Positions 7,811-14,953 of a stretch of 22,022 nucleotides of DNA are shown piece by piece (positions within the stretch are counted from its first letter, which is position 1; each line of letters opens with the position of its first letter). Origin of the DNA: JAIMBK01 sp040755975 (GTDB lineage: Bacteria; Bacillota; Desulfotomaculia; Desulfotomaculales; Nap2-2B); assembly GCA_040755975.1 (NCBI GenBank), contig JBFLZY010000049.1, positions 1 through 22,022 of the forward strand, written 5' to 3'. The notes beneath the pieces were generated by a model. It did not search any database. It worked only from the letters and a program-made list of their open reading frames with translations, and was not told the DNA's origin. A program made the position numbers and the translations under genes.

Positions 7811-8233
7811 TTATTTATCAGGTTTATATCTCAAGGCCGCGTTTGCCTTTGCCTCTTTAAACAGCGCGCCGGCCGCCAAAGCCGCAAACAACCCCCAGAC
7901 GGCAAAAATTCCGGCGGCCGCGGCGACCATTGCCGACACGGAAATCCGGGAAGCGACAAAGAGCATGGCAATAATTGTAAATAAACGCAAAACAAGTCCT
8001 GCCAGCAAGCTCTGTTGAAGTCTTTGCCGGAAGAACTTGTCCTTAGGGTCAACGAGCTCTAATCTTTTCAACATGAAATAGGAGTTCCACATGCCGGTGC
8101 CGACGCCGATAAGCAGGCCCCAGGCAACCGGCGCGGCGTAGCCCAAAACCAAAAGGACAACGCCGGGCGCCAGCAGGAGCGCGCCAAACTTCAGGGTCCT
8201 GCCGACCAGCTGGTCAAAAGGCAGATCCCGCAT
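7811..8233 (-). CDS. atpI: ATP synthase subunit I (AtpI)
   Basis: 140 residues with four hydrophobic helices, of the ATP-synt_I family. In other bacteria AtpI helps c-ring assembly and, with AtpZ, has been linked to Mg2+/Ca2+ entry (known for relatives, not shown here). The ATG at 8233 (MRDLPFDQLV) is preferred over a Met 15 codons further out, because GAGGGG lies about 8 nt upstream and the longer form would have to translate the GCGCAAAGG repeat at 8263-8289. It is followed by atpB after about 23 nt. Confidence 0.88.
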   Translation of the reverse strand: MRDLPFDQLVGRTLKFGALLLAPGVVLLVLGYAAPVAWGLLIGVGTGMWNSYFMLKRLELVDPKDKFFRQRLQQSLLAGLVLRLFTIIAMLFVASRISVSAMVAAAAGIFAVWGLFAALAAGALFKEAKANAALRYKPDK

Positions 8234-8262
8234 TCCCGATACCCCTCTCCCGTAAATAAACC

Positions 8263-8289
8263 AACCGCAAAGGCGCAAAGGACGTAAAG
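8263..8289. repeat. GGCGCAAAG-type short tandem repeat between atpZ and atpI
   Basis: Plus-strand units AACCGCAAAG, GCGCAAAG and GACGTAAAG follow one another at an 8-9-nt period. It opens with the same AACCGC as the block in the atpA-atpG spacer (3891-3932). It fills most of the 72-nt gap between two small atp genes. Confidence 0.6.
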
Positions 8290-8305
8290 AATTATATATC
8301 TAATA

Positions 8306-8560
8306 CTATTTAAAGAAGCTTTGGACTACCCTGATCACACCTACGACCCCCGCGGCCAGCCCCAAAAACAGCCCCGTAATCATCAGCCAGGGCTGGGTGC
8401 CCAACCGGTCATCCAGGTACCTGCCCCCAAACACCCCCAGCACAACCGGCACGGCAATCTGAAAGCTGATCGTCGAGGCCAGGGCAAAGGCCCGCCCGAC
8501 GATTGCCACCTTCTTGATTGTTTCCCTCTCTTTTTCCTCGTCCTCTTTGTTTTTTAACAT
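8306..8560 (-). CDS. atpZ: AtpZ-type F0F1 ATPase accessory protein
   Basis: 84 residues: a charged N-terminus (KNKEDEEKERETIKK), then two membrane helices (about 24-45 and 56-82) with the loop GGRYLDDRLGTQPW, which is the hallmark of the AtpZ/ATPase_gene1 family. In Bacillus the AtpI/AtpZ pair has been proposed to move Mg2+ or Ca2+ for the enzyme (known for the family). The SD is weak (AAGAAAAG) and lies in the loop of a small AT hairpin at the start codon, suggesting low expression. It follows wecB by 69 nt with no promoter or terminator that I can support. Confidence 0.88.
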   Translation of the reverse strand: MLKNKEDEEKERETIKKVAIVGRAFALASTISFQIAVPVVLGVFGGRYLDDRLGTQPWLMITGLFLGLAAGVVGVIRVVQSFFK

Positions 8561-8629
8561 TGTTCTTTTCTTAACAATTTTATTTTCTACATGCTCATCA
8601 ATAAATCCTGCAGGAAGCCCGAAAATTTT

Positions 8630-9793
8630 TTAGGCAAAACTTCTCGCCCAACTATATTCTTCCGGGGGCTCCCGCAAAATTCCAAAGCGATAAAGGATCG
8701 CCCGGCAGATGCGCCGGGACGCCCGGCCGTCGCCGTAGGGGTTTACCGCTTCGGCCATTTGCCGGTAATGCTCCCGGTCGTCCAGCAGACGGCGTATTTC
8801 CGCTGCCACCACTTCCCGGTCCGTGCCGATCACCCGGACGGTCCCGGCCAGCACGGCCTCCGGCCGTTCCGTGGTATTGCGCAAAACCAGCACCGGCTTG
8901 CCCAGCGCCGGGGCCTCTTCTTGCAGGCCGCCGGAATCGGTAAGCACGAGGAAGCTGCGCTGCATCAGGTTGACAAAGGGCTCGTAATCCATCGGTTCGA
9001 CGAGGTGCACGCGCTCCGCGCCGCCCAGTTCTTCGTGCGCCACACAGGCCACGGCGGGGTTCCGGTGGACGGGGAAAACCACTTCCACGTCGGTGAAGGC
9101 TTCCACCACCGCGCGGAGCGCCTGATAAACCGAGCGCAGGGGCTCGCCCAAATTTTCCCGCCGGTGGGTGGTCACCAGCAGCACTTTTTTCCTTTTATAG
9201 TCTATGCCATCCAGCCGGGGATTATTAAAACAGTAGTTGTTTTTCACGGTTGCCAAAAGGGCGTCGATCACCGTATTGCCGGTGACAAAAATTTTCTCGC
9301 CCGGGATGCCTTCGGCCAGCAAATTTGCTTTGGCCGTAGCGGTGGGCGCAAAATGCAGGTCGGCCAGCACGGCGGTAAGGCGGCGGTTGATTTCTTCCGG
9401 GAAAGGGGAATATTTGTTACGCGTGCGCAGGCCGGCCTCCACGTGCCCGACGGGAATTTGCAAATAAAAAGCCGCCAGGGCAGCCACAAAGGTGGTGGTG
9501 GTGTCGCCGTGCACAAGCACCAGGTCCGGGCGCTCCCGGCCGATTATTTCTTCTAAGCCGGCCAGGGCGCGTTCGGTAATTTCAAACAGGCTCTGTTCCG
9601 GGCGCATGATATTTAAATCGTAATTGGGATGAATATCGAACAGTCTCAAAACCTGGTCCAGCATTTCCCTGTGCTGGGCGGTAACGGCCACCACGCAGTT
9701 GATCTGTTCGGGGGAACGCTTCAGCTCCTTGACCAGGGGGGCCATCTTGATGGCCTCCGGGCGGGTGCCGAAGACGGTAAGAATCTTTAGCAT
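8630..9793 (-). CDS. wecB: UDP-N-acetylglucosamine 2-epimerase (non-hydrolysing)
   Basis: 387 residues from the ATG at 9793. It interconverts UDP-GlcNAc and UDP-ManNAc for cell-wall polymer or polysaccharide synthesis in the cytoplasm. Family motifs are FGTRPEAIKMAPL (8-20), VHGDTTTT (94-101), GHVEAGLRT (116-124), FPEEINRR (131-138), TTHRREN and the late LTDSGGLQEEA. A longer open frame extends back into argG, but the start with MLKILTVFGTRPEA matches the family and has AGGAG about 7 nt upstream. It overlaps the argG stop by 7 nt (ATGCTAA), so it is translationally coupled. The order wecB/mnaA then atpI is also found in Bacillus. Confidence 0.97.
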   Translation of the reverse strand: MLKILTVFGTRPEAIKMAPLVKELKRSPEQINCVVAVTAQHREMLDQVLRLFDIHPNYDLNIMRPEQSLFEITERALAGLEEIIGRERPDLVLVHGDTTTTFVAALAAFYLQIPVGHVEAGLRTRNKYSPFPEEINRRLTAVLADLHFAPTATAKANLLAEGIPGEKIFVTGNTVIDALLATVKNNYCFNNPRLDGIDYKRKKVLLVTTHRRENLGEPLRSVYQALRAVVEAFTDVEVVFPVHRNPAVACVAHEELGGAERVHLVEPMDYEPFVNLMQRSFLVLTDSGGLQEEAPALGKPVLVLRNTTERPEAVLAGTVRVIGTDREVVAAEIRRLLDDREHYRQMAEAVNPYGDGRASRRICRAILYRFGILREPPEEYSWARSFA

Positions 9794-11004
9794 GAGCCAC
9801 TCCTTTGTGCCTTCTCCATAAGGGCGCGGACTTTCAGCGGCAGGCCGAAAAGGTTGATGAAGCCGGTGGCGTCGGCCTGGTTGTAAATTTCGTCGCGGCC
9901 AAATGTGGCCAGTTCCGGGTTGTACAGGGAATAGGGGGAGGTGACCCCCGCAGGCGTGCAGTTGCCTTTGTACAGCTTCATCCGCACCGTGCCCGTCACC
10001 GTCCGCTGGGTGACGTCGACGAAGGCGTCCAGGGCCTCCCGAAGCGGCGTATACCAAAGGCCGTCGTAGACCAGTTCGGCGTAGCGGGCGGCCGCAATTT
10101 CCTTGAAGTGCATGGTGATCCGGTCCAGGCACAGGCTTTCCAGTTCCCGGTGGGCCAGGAAGAGGATGGTCCCCCCGGGGGTTTCGTAGACGCCGCGCGA
10201 TTTCATCCCCACCAGGCGGTTTTCCACTATGTCCGCCACACCCACGCCGTTGGCGCCGCCGAGGGCGTTCAACCTTTCCAGCAGAGCGACGGGATCCAAT
10301 TCTTCGCCGTCCACTTTTTTCGGAATGCCCTGCTCGAAGTAAATCTCCACGTAAGCCGGCCGGTCCGGCGCCTTTTCCGGGGAAACGGTGAGCATGAGCA
10401 CATCGTCGGGCGGTTCCGCGACGGGATCCTCCAGGGGGCCGCCCTCGTGGCTTAAATGCCAGAGGTTGCGGTCCAGGCTGTAGGGCCGGTCTTTCGTTAC
10501 CGGCACGGGAATCCCCCGGGCCGCGGCGTAATCAATGGCGTCTTCCCGGGAGCGGATGGTCCATTCGCGCCAGGGGGCGATAATCTTCAGGTCCGGGTTG
10601 AGCGCCTTCACCGAAAGCTCAAAGCGCACCTGGTCGTTGCCCTTGCCCGTGGCCCCGTGGGCCACCGCCCCGGCGCCCTCTTTTTCCGCCACCGCCACCA
10701 GGTGCCGGGCGATCAGCGGACGGGCCATGGAAGTGCCCAGCAGATACCTGCCTTCATAGACGGCTCCCGCGCGCAGGACCCGGAAAGCGTACTCTTCGAC
10801 GAACTCTCTTTTGGCGTCAATGATGTATATTTTGCTGGCCCCGCTCTTGACGGCCTTTTCCTCCAGAGGAGCCAGCTCCTCTCCCTGCCCGAGGTCGGCC
10901 GCCATGGCGATCACCTCGCAGCCGTAGTTTTCCTTCAGCCAGGGGATGATGATGGAAGTATCCAGGCCGCCGGAATAGGCCAAAACCACTTTTTTCATTA
11001 ACAA
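9787..11004 (-). CDS. argG: Argininosuccinate synthase
   Basis: 405 residues. It joins citrulline and aspartate with ATP to make argininosuccinate, the penultimate step of arginine synthesis. The N-terminal PP-loop AYSGGLDTSI (9-18) binds ATP, and GATGKGNDQVRFE (about 117-129) and LYKGNCTPAG (near 357) fit the family. Two starts are possible: TTG at 11004 lies 7 nt from the SD AAAGGGG, whereas the ATG at 10998 lies 13 nt away, so TTG is preferred. The SD overlaps the stop of the 49-codon gene upstream, which points to coupling. argH is not next to it. It shares the promoter at 11194-11222. Confidence 0.98.
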   Translation of the reverse strand: MLMKKVVLAYSGGLDTSIIIPWLKENYGCEVIAMAADLGQGEELAPLEEKAVKSGASKIYIIDAKREFVEEYAFRVLRAGAVYEGRYLLGTSMARPLIARHLVAVAEKEGAGAVAHGATGKGNDQVRFELSVKALNPDLKIIAPWREWTIRSREDAIDYAAARGIPVPVTKDRPYSLDRNLWHLSHEGGPLEDPVAEPPDDVLMLTVSPEKAPDRPAYVEIYFEQGIPKKVDGEELDPVALLERLNALGGANGVGVADIVENRLVGMKSRGVYETPGGTILFLAHRELESLCLDRITMHFKEIAAARYAELVYDGLWYTPLREALDAFVDVTQRTVTGTVRMKLYKGNCTPAGVTSPYSLYNPELATFGRDEIYNQADATGFINLFGLPLKVRALMEKAQRSGSC

Positions 11005-11016
11005 AAAACAACCCCT

Positions 11017-11166
11017 TTACTTATGTTTCGCGGAAACAATCCACCCGGCCATGGCCAGGAAAGCCATAAGCGGATCTTTTTTGAGAACTAAGCAGGGCAG
11101 CCCAAAGCCAAAGCTTCCCCCAACTACGAACCCCAGGAATTTCTTTCTGCCGATAACCGCTTTCAC
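11017..11166 (-). CDS. 49-residue predicted membrane peptide upstream of argG
   Basis: A short frame that starts at GTG 11166 and ends at TAA 11017-11019, whose bases run into the argG SD. The peptide has a basic start (MKAVIGRKK), a hydrophobic Gly/Phe-rich stretch (10-28), KKD, a second hydrophobic stretch (32-46) and a KHK end: a two-helix hairpin membrane protein by appearance. AAGGGTG lies about 7 nt before the GTG, and a near-consensus promoter lies about 20 nt further out. I know no family for it. It is either a real small gene or a leader whose translation affects argG. It is not Arg-rich (one Arg), so a classic arginine attenuator peptide is unlikely. Confidence 0.6.
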   Translation of the reverse strand: MKAVIGRKKFLGFVVGGSFGFGLPCLVLKKDPLMAFLAMAGWIVSAKHK

Positions 11167-11193
11167 CTCTTTACACCCTTATCGGCTGGTGGT

Positions 11194-11222
11194 ATTATAT
11201 CATCAGTTTGGTACCCTATCAA
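11194..11222 (-). promoter_or_regulatory. Promoter of the orf49-argG-wecB(-atp) unit
   Basis: On the minus strand TTGATA (11217-11222), a 17-nt spacer and TATAAT (11194-11199). The expected start is near 11187, about 20 nt before the GTG of the 49-codon gene. It is the only strong promoter I see for the whole leftward unit. Confidence 0.85.
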
Positions 11223-11270
11223 TATATTGCTTTTACGCTCCTCGTCCAATTTAATCTCGATCATAATCAT

Positions 11271-11300
11271 TCTGACGTCCGACGTCTGACGACCGACGAC
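11271..11300. repeat. Heptamer tandem repeat (TCYGACG)x4
   Basis: Units TCTGACG, TCCGACG, TCTGACG and ACCGACG follow without gaps, ending 6 nt before the SD of treT. The period is 7, as in the array at 3999-4026, but the unit sequence differs. Confidence 0.85.
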
Positions 11301-11322
11301 TATTCTGGGAGGTAACGGGTGT

Positions 11323-12627
11323 TTGAAAACTGAATGCGCCAAATGGCCCGCCGATCAATGTTTAATCGAACCGGAAAAAGATATTTCCCCCCCAAAAAAG
11401 CTCGCCGACTATGCGAAAATTGTCGGGGAAGAAAAGATTGCAGAACTGGCCAGTCTGGGAGAGGAATTGAGAGGGGTGAAAGTCCAGCAGGTCAATTCCG
11501 CCCGCCTGGGCGGGGGAGTGGCGGAAATGCTCCACTCCGTCCTGCCGCTGGAGACCGCCCTGGGTCTCGATGTAAGCTGGGACGTCATCGCCGGCCCCAT
11601 GGAGTTTTATACCTATACAAAGACAATCCACAACTTTTTGCAGGGGAAGATCGGCGTACCGGACCTGGTGGGCACAAAAATTTACTGGGACACCAACAAG
11701 GACAATTTTAAATTGATTAATCAGGACGCCGATATCATCCTCATCCACGACCCGCAGCCGGCCGGGCTGATTACCTTTTTAGATCCCGTCGTGCGCAAAA
11801 GGCAAAAATGGCTCTGGCGGTGCCATATCCAGCTTTCCCCCAAGGATCTGGTCATCACCGAGTTTTTACGCTCTCTGATTGAGTCGTACGACGCGGCAAT
11901 TTTCTCTTCGCCCAAGTTTTTGCCTTCGTGGAAAATTGCCACCACGCTGATTCTTCCCTATATCGACCCGTTGTCGGATAAAAACCGCGACCTGACCGAA
12001 AAAGAAATTCAGGCCGTCCTGGATAAATACGGTATCGCGAACCTGGATAAAAAACCTTTGATTACGCTGGTGTCGCGCTTTGACCCCTTTAAAGGACACA
12101 ACCTGGCTATTGAAGCCTTTAAGAGGGTGCGTAAAAACATCCCCTGCCAGCTTCTTTTGATTGGCGGCACAGCCTCCGACGACCCGGAAAACCTGATCAT
12201 TTTCGAGCAGCTGGGCGCAAAGGCGCGCAAAATCCCGGACGTTCACTTGCTGAACCTGCCTCCGGACAGCCACCTGGAAATCAATGCCTTCCAGCGGGCT
12301 TCCGCCATTATTCTGCAGCCCTCCATCAAAGAAGGTTTCGGGCTGACGGTAAGCGAAGGAATGTGGAAAGAAAAACCGGTCATCGGCGGCAACACAGGAG
12401 GCATCCCCGCCCAGATCGTCGACGGGTACAACGGCTTTTTAATCACCCCCGGGCAGGACGGCGTGGCCGAAATGACGGAGCGGATCACCTACCTTTTGGA
12501 GCACCCGGCGGCGGCCAGGGAAATGGGGAAAAGAGGGAAAGAAACAGTCAAGGAAAGGTTTTTAATCACCCGGGGGATCTACGACGAACTGCTGTTGTTC
12601 AAAGACATTCTTACCCCCGAGCATTAA
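11323..12627 (+). CDS. treT: Trehalose synthase, glycosyltransferring (TreT-type GT4)
   Basis: 434 residues, family GT4. TreT enzymes join an NDP-glucose and glucose to give trehalose reversibly (known from Thermococcus and Thermoproteus). Seen are NSARLGGGVAEMLHS (58-72), IHDPQPAGL (141-149), WLWRCHIQLS, the donor-site SRFDPFKG (251-258) and the retaining-GT EX7E motif EGFGLTVSE (337-345). The start is TTG 11323 with GGGAGG about 10 nt upstream; the GTG at 11319 runs into a stop. It is monocistronic, divergent from the argG unit and converging on corA. Trehalose could serve as a compatible solute. A close GT4 with another sugar acceptor cannot be excluded. Confidence 0.87.
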   Translation: MKTECAKWPADQCLIEPEKDISPPKKLADYAKIVGEEKIAELASLGEELRGVKVQQVNSARLGGGVAEMLHSVLPLETALGLDVSWDVIAGPMEFYTYTKTIHNFLQGKIGVPDLVGTKIYWDTNKDNFKLINQDADIILIHDPQPAGLITFLDPVVRKRQKWLWRCHIQLSPKDLVITEFLRSLIESYDAAIFSSPKFLPSWKIATTLILPYIDPLSDKNRDLTEKEIQAVLDKYGIANLDKKPLITLVSRFDPFKGHNLAIEAFKRVRKNIPCQLLLIGGTASDDPENLIIFEQLGAKARKIPDVHLLNLPPDSHLEINAFQRASAIILQPSIKEGFGLTVSEGMWKEKPVIGGNTGGIPAQIVDGYNGFLITPGQDGVAEMTERITYLLEHPAAAREMGKRGKETVKERFLITRGIYDELLLFKDILTPEH

Positions 12628-12635
12628 CCCTAAAT

Positions 12636-12690
12636 ATAGAAGCGCGGGGAAAGGCGCATCCGCCCGGCGGCGCCGGCCGAAAGCTTCTAT
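12636..12690. terminator. Possible shared terminator between treT and corA
   Basis: ATAGAAGC (12636-12643) and GCTTCTAT (12683-12690) form an 8-bp stem enclosing a very GC-rich segment that can itself fold (GGCGC / GCGCC). It lies between the two convergent stops. The T runs on both sides are poor, so its strength is uncertain. Confidence 0.5.
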
Positions 12691-12698
12691 TTGGCCAA

Positions 12699-13661
12699 TT
12701 AAAACATATTCCTCTTCCGGAAGATCAGGACGATCACCAGGGAAAGAGCGATGGAGACTACGACGATCCCCGCGAAGGCCCCCGCCGAACGCTGGAAGGG
12801 CAAATCCACGTTCATGCCGTAAAAGCTGGCCAGCATGGTGGGAATCATTAAAACGATGGTCACCGAGGTAAGAAACTTCATGATCATGTTTAAATTGTTG
12901 GAGATGACCGAGGCGTAGGCGTCCATGGTGCTGCTCAGGATCTGGGCGTAGATCTCGCTCATTTCAAGGGCCTGCTTGTTTTCGGTGATCACGTCTTCCA
13001 GCAGATCCTCATCCTCTTCGTACATCTTGATCAGGCGGGCGTCCACCTCCAAAGGCTCCGGGTCCTTGGCCAGGTGGAATTTCAACAACTTATCCATGAC
13101 GATCCCGTTTGCCCGCAGGGAAGTCGTAAAATAAACCAGGCTCTTCTCCAAACTCAACAATTTGATCAACTCTTCGTTACGCGTGGAACGGTGCAGCTTC
13201 TGCTGAATCTCCTCGCTTCTTTTGTCAATCTGGCGCAAGTAGCGCAGGTAGTGCAGCGCCGTTTTATAAAGGATCTGCAAAAGAAAGCGTGTTTTCTTAA
13301 AAGTATAGAATCCCTTCAGCCGGGAGGCATAAAACTCATTTAAAACGACGATGTTCTCCAGGCAAACAGTAACGATGATATTTTCCGTAATGATGATCCC
13401 TAAAGGAATTGTGTCGTAAAGGTCGTCCCGGATAATCGGAACCCGGATGATAATCAGCACGCACCCTTCCTCGACCTCGATGCGGGAAGTCTCCTCTTCG
13501 TCCAGTGGGTACTCCAAAAAATCGAGCGGCAGGCCGACCTGGTGGGCCGCCTCCTGGATCTCTTCCCTGGTCGGGTTGACCAGATTAACCCAACTCCCTT
13601 TTTCGCCCAACACACCGGTTTCGACCAGTGTCTCGCCCACGCTTTTATACACCTTCAGCAT
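12699..13661 (-). CDS. corA: CorA-family divalent metal transporter
   Basis: 320 residues from the ATG at 13661. CorA forms a pentameric Mg2+ (or Co2+/Ni2+) channel in the membrane. The large N-terminal cytoplasmic domain (about 1-255) includes LVNPTREEI and many acidic residues. The C-terminus has two membrane helices with the signature YGMN just after the first (GMN at 282-284) and a basic tail RKRNMF. An upstream in-frame Met 13 codons earlier is rejected because AAAGGGTGG sits about 7 nt before the ATG at 13661. I found no M-box riboswitch. It is divergent from bpsA. Specificity for Mg2+ is assumed from the family. Confidence 0.95.
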   Translation of the reverse strand: MLKVYKSVGETLVETGVLGEKGSWVNLVNPTREEIQEAAHQVGLPLDFLEYPLDEEETSRIEVEEGCVLIIIRVPIIRDDLYDTIPLGIIITENIIVTVCLENIVVLNEFYASRLKGFYTFKKTRFLLQILYKTALHYLRYLRQIDKRSEEIQQKLHRSTRNEELIKLLSLEKSLVYFTTSLRANGIVMDKLLKFHLAKDPEPLEVDARLIKMYEEDEDLLEDVITENKQALEMSEIYAQILSSTMDAYASVISNNLNMIMKFLTSVTIVLMIPTMLASFYGMNVDLPFQRSAGAFAGIVVVSIALSLVIVLIFRKRNMF

Positions 13662-13819
13662 AACTGTCCACCCTTTACTTGAGTCCGGCGGAATAAACAA
13701 TGCAATACTTTCGCAAACAACCTCTAAACTAATTCTAGCTTACTCCGGAATCTCCTTTAATAATCGCCCGGTATTAAGGAAAAATTTTTAGGTCAATTTT
13801 TTCCTGCCGGAACAGGCCC

Positions 13820-13849
13820 TTGCCTGGATATTAAACTGTATTCTATAAT
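13820..13849 (+). promoter_or_regulatory. Promoter of bpsA
   Basis: TTGCCT (13820-13825), an 18-nt spacer and a perfect TATAAT (13844-13849). The expected start is about 13856, giving a 40-nt leader with GGAGG before the start codon. The remainder of the 230-nt corA-bpsA gap shows nothing else clear. Confidence 0.7.
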
Positions 13850-13890
13850 AACAAAGTCGAAAAATTTCGCCTCGGGGAACGCAGGAGGGT

Positions 13891-14931
13891 TTGCTGTTGT
13901 TTGCACAGATTGCGGAAAAGGCTTCGCGCCCGGCAGGTCAAACAATTTACCCACGGGAGGTAGAGAGGGTAATCGGGGCGCTGCTGGCCTCCTCTGAATT
14001 CTGGCGCGTAGTCGGCTTAAGCCGCCTCCCGGTGGAAGCGGTGGCGGAAATTATCAAAGCGCTGATCGACGCTGGACTGGTCGCCCAGGAAAACGGCGCC
14101 CTGCGGCTTACCCCCGGCGGGGACGCCCAGGCGCGGGCCAGGGGAATTGTTCCCCCGATCGAGCGAACGTGCCCGGAGTGCGCCGGACGCGGGCTCGATC
14201 TAGGGGCCTGCAAAGAATTACTCGCCAGGTTTAAAGAGATGGCCCAAAACCGGCCGAACGCCATCCTGGAATACGACCAGGGATACGTCACCCCGGAAAC
14301 TACGGTGGCGCGGGTGGCCTTGCTTGCGGCCAAAGGGGATATTCAGGGCAAAGAAATAATCATTTTAGGCGACGATGACCTGGTGAGCGTTGCGGCCGCC
14401 TTAAGCGGGCTGCCCAGGCGGGTGGTCGTGCTGGAAATTGACCCCCGGCTCATCCATTTTATCCGGACGCTTGCCGACACTCACAATCTGGCCATCAAGG
14501 TCTACCGGCAGGACATCCGCAGGCGGCTGCCCGCCGAACTTTGCCGGCAGTTTGACACTTTTCTTACCGATCCGCCGGAAACCGTTCACGCCCTGGAGCT
14601 TTTTCTCACCCGCGGGCTGGCTGCCCTGAAAGGACCGTGCTGCGCCGGTTACTTCGGGTTGACTTACGCTGAATCTTCCCTGGCGGAATGGTTAACCATC
14701 CAGCAAATCCTCGCCGCCAAACTGAAGGTTGTGGTTACCGACATCATTCATAACTTTAACGAATACGTAAACTGGGACTACCTGCTGGAGAACACCCGGA
14801 AAGATTTAAGCTTTGTCCAGGTCAGCCCCCGGGCGAACTGGTACCTTTCCTCCATGTACCGGATCGAAACGCTGGTGGATTTTTATAAAGAAAACCGGGA
14901 TAGAGAAGACCTGAATCTCTATCCCGATTAA
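13891..14931 (+). CDS. bpsA: Branched-chain polyamine synthase (BpsA, DUF43)
   Basis: About 344-346 residues. BpsA adds aminopropyl groups from decarboxylated SAM to spermidine to give N4-bis(aminopropyl)spermidine, a polyamine of thermophiles (known for Thermococcus and Thermus). An N-terminal winged-helix-like part (about 20-80) precedes a Rossmann methyltransferase-like fold with DQGYVT (129-134), the substrate motif GDDDL (160-164), LEIDPR (181-186) and DPPET (227-231). CPEC (94-97) is also present. The longest frame starts at TTG 13891, only 2 nt from GGAGG; the TTG at 13897, 8 nt away, is more likely. The final codons also form the terminator hairpin. No decarboxylase gene is nearby. 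Confidence 0.92.
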   Translation: MLLFAQIAEKASRPAGQTIYPREVERVIGALLASSEFWRVVGLSRLPVEAVAEIIKALIDAGLVAQENGALRLTPGGDAQARARGIVPPIERTCPECAGRGLDLGACKELLARFKEMAQNRPNAILEYDQGYVTPETTVARVALLAAKGDIQGKEIIILGDDDLVSVAAALSGLPRRVVVLEIDPRLIHFIRTLADTHNLAIKVYRQDIRRRLPAELCRQFDTFLTDPPETVHALELFLTRGLAALKGPCCAGYFGLTYAESSLAEWLTIQQILAAKLKVVVTDIIHNFNEYVNWDYLLENTRKDLSFVQVSPRANWYLSSMYRIETLVDFYKENRDREDLNLYPD

Positions 14932-14940
14932 AATTTTATT
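14896..14940. terminator. Terminator hairpin embedded in the last codons of bpsA
   Basis: A perfect 11-bp inverted repeat, CGGGATAGAGA (14896-14906) and TCTCTATCCCG (14916-14926), with a 9-nt loop, is followed by ATTAAAATTTTATT. The stem encodes the last residues of BpsA and the stop codon (14929-14931) lies in the T/A-rich tail. Read leftward, the same stem is followed by TTTTC, so it can also end the convergent ilvC transcript. Confidence 0.82.
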
Positions 14941-14953
14941 GCCCGGCTGCCCT

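Noticed and set aside
9794..10132. N-terminal extension of the wecB frame into argG
   Set aside because: The extra 113 residues are the argG sequence in another frame; wecB homologues start at MLKILTVFGTRPEA, which has its own SD.
11051..11254. 67-codon plus-strand frame upstream of treT
   Set aside because: Antisense to the 49-codon gene and its promoter, with no SD.
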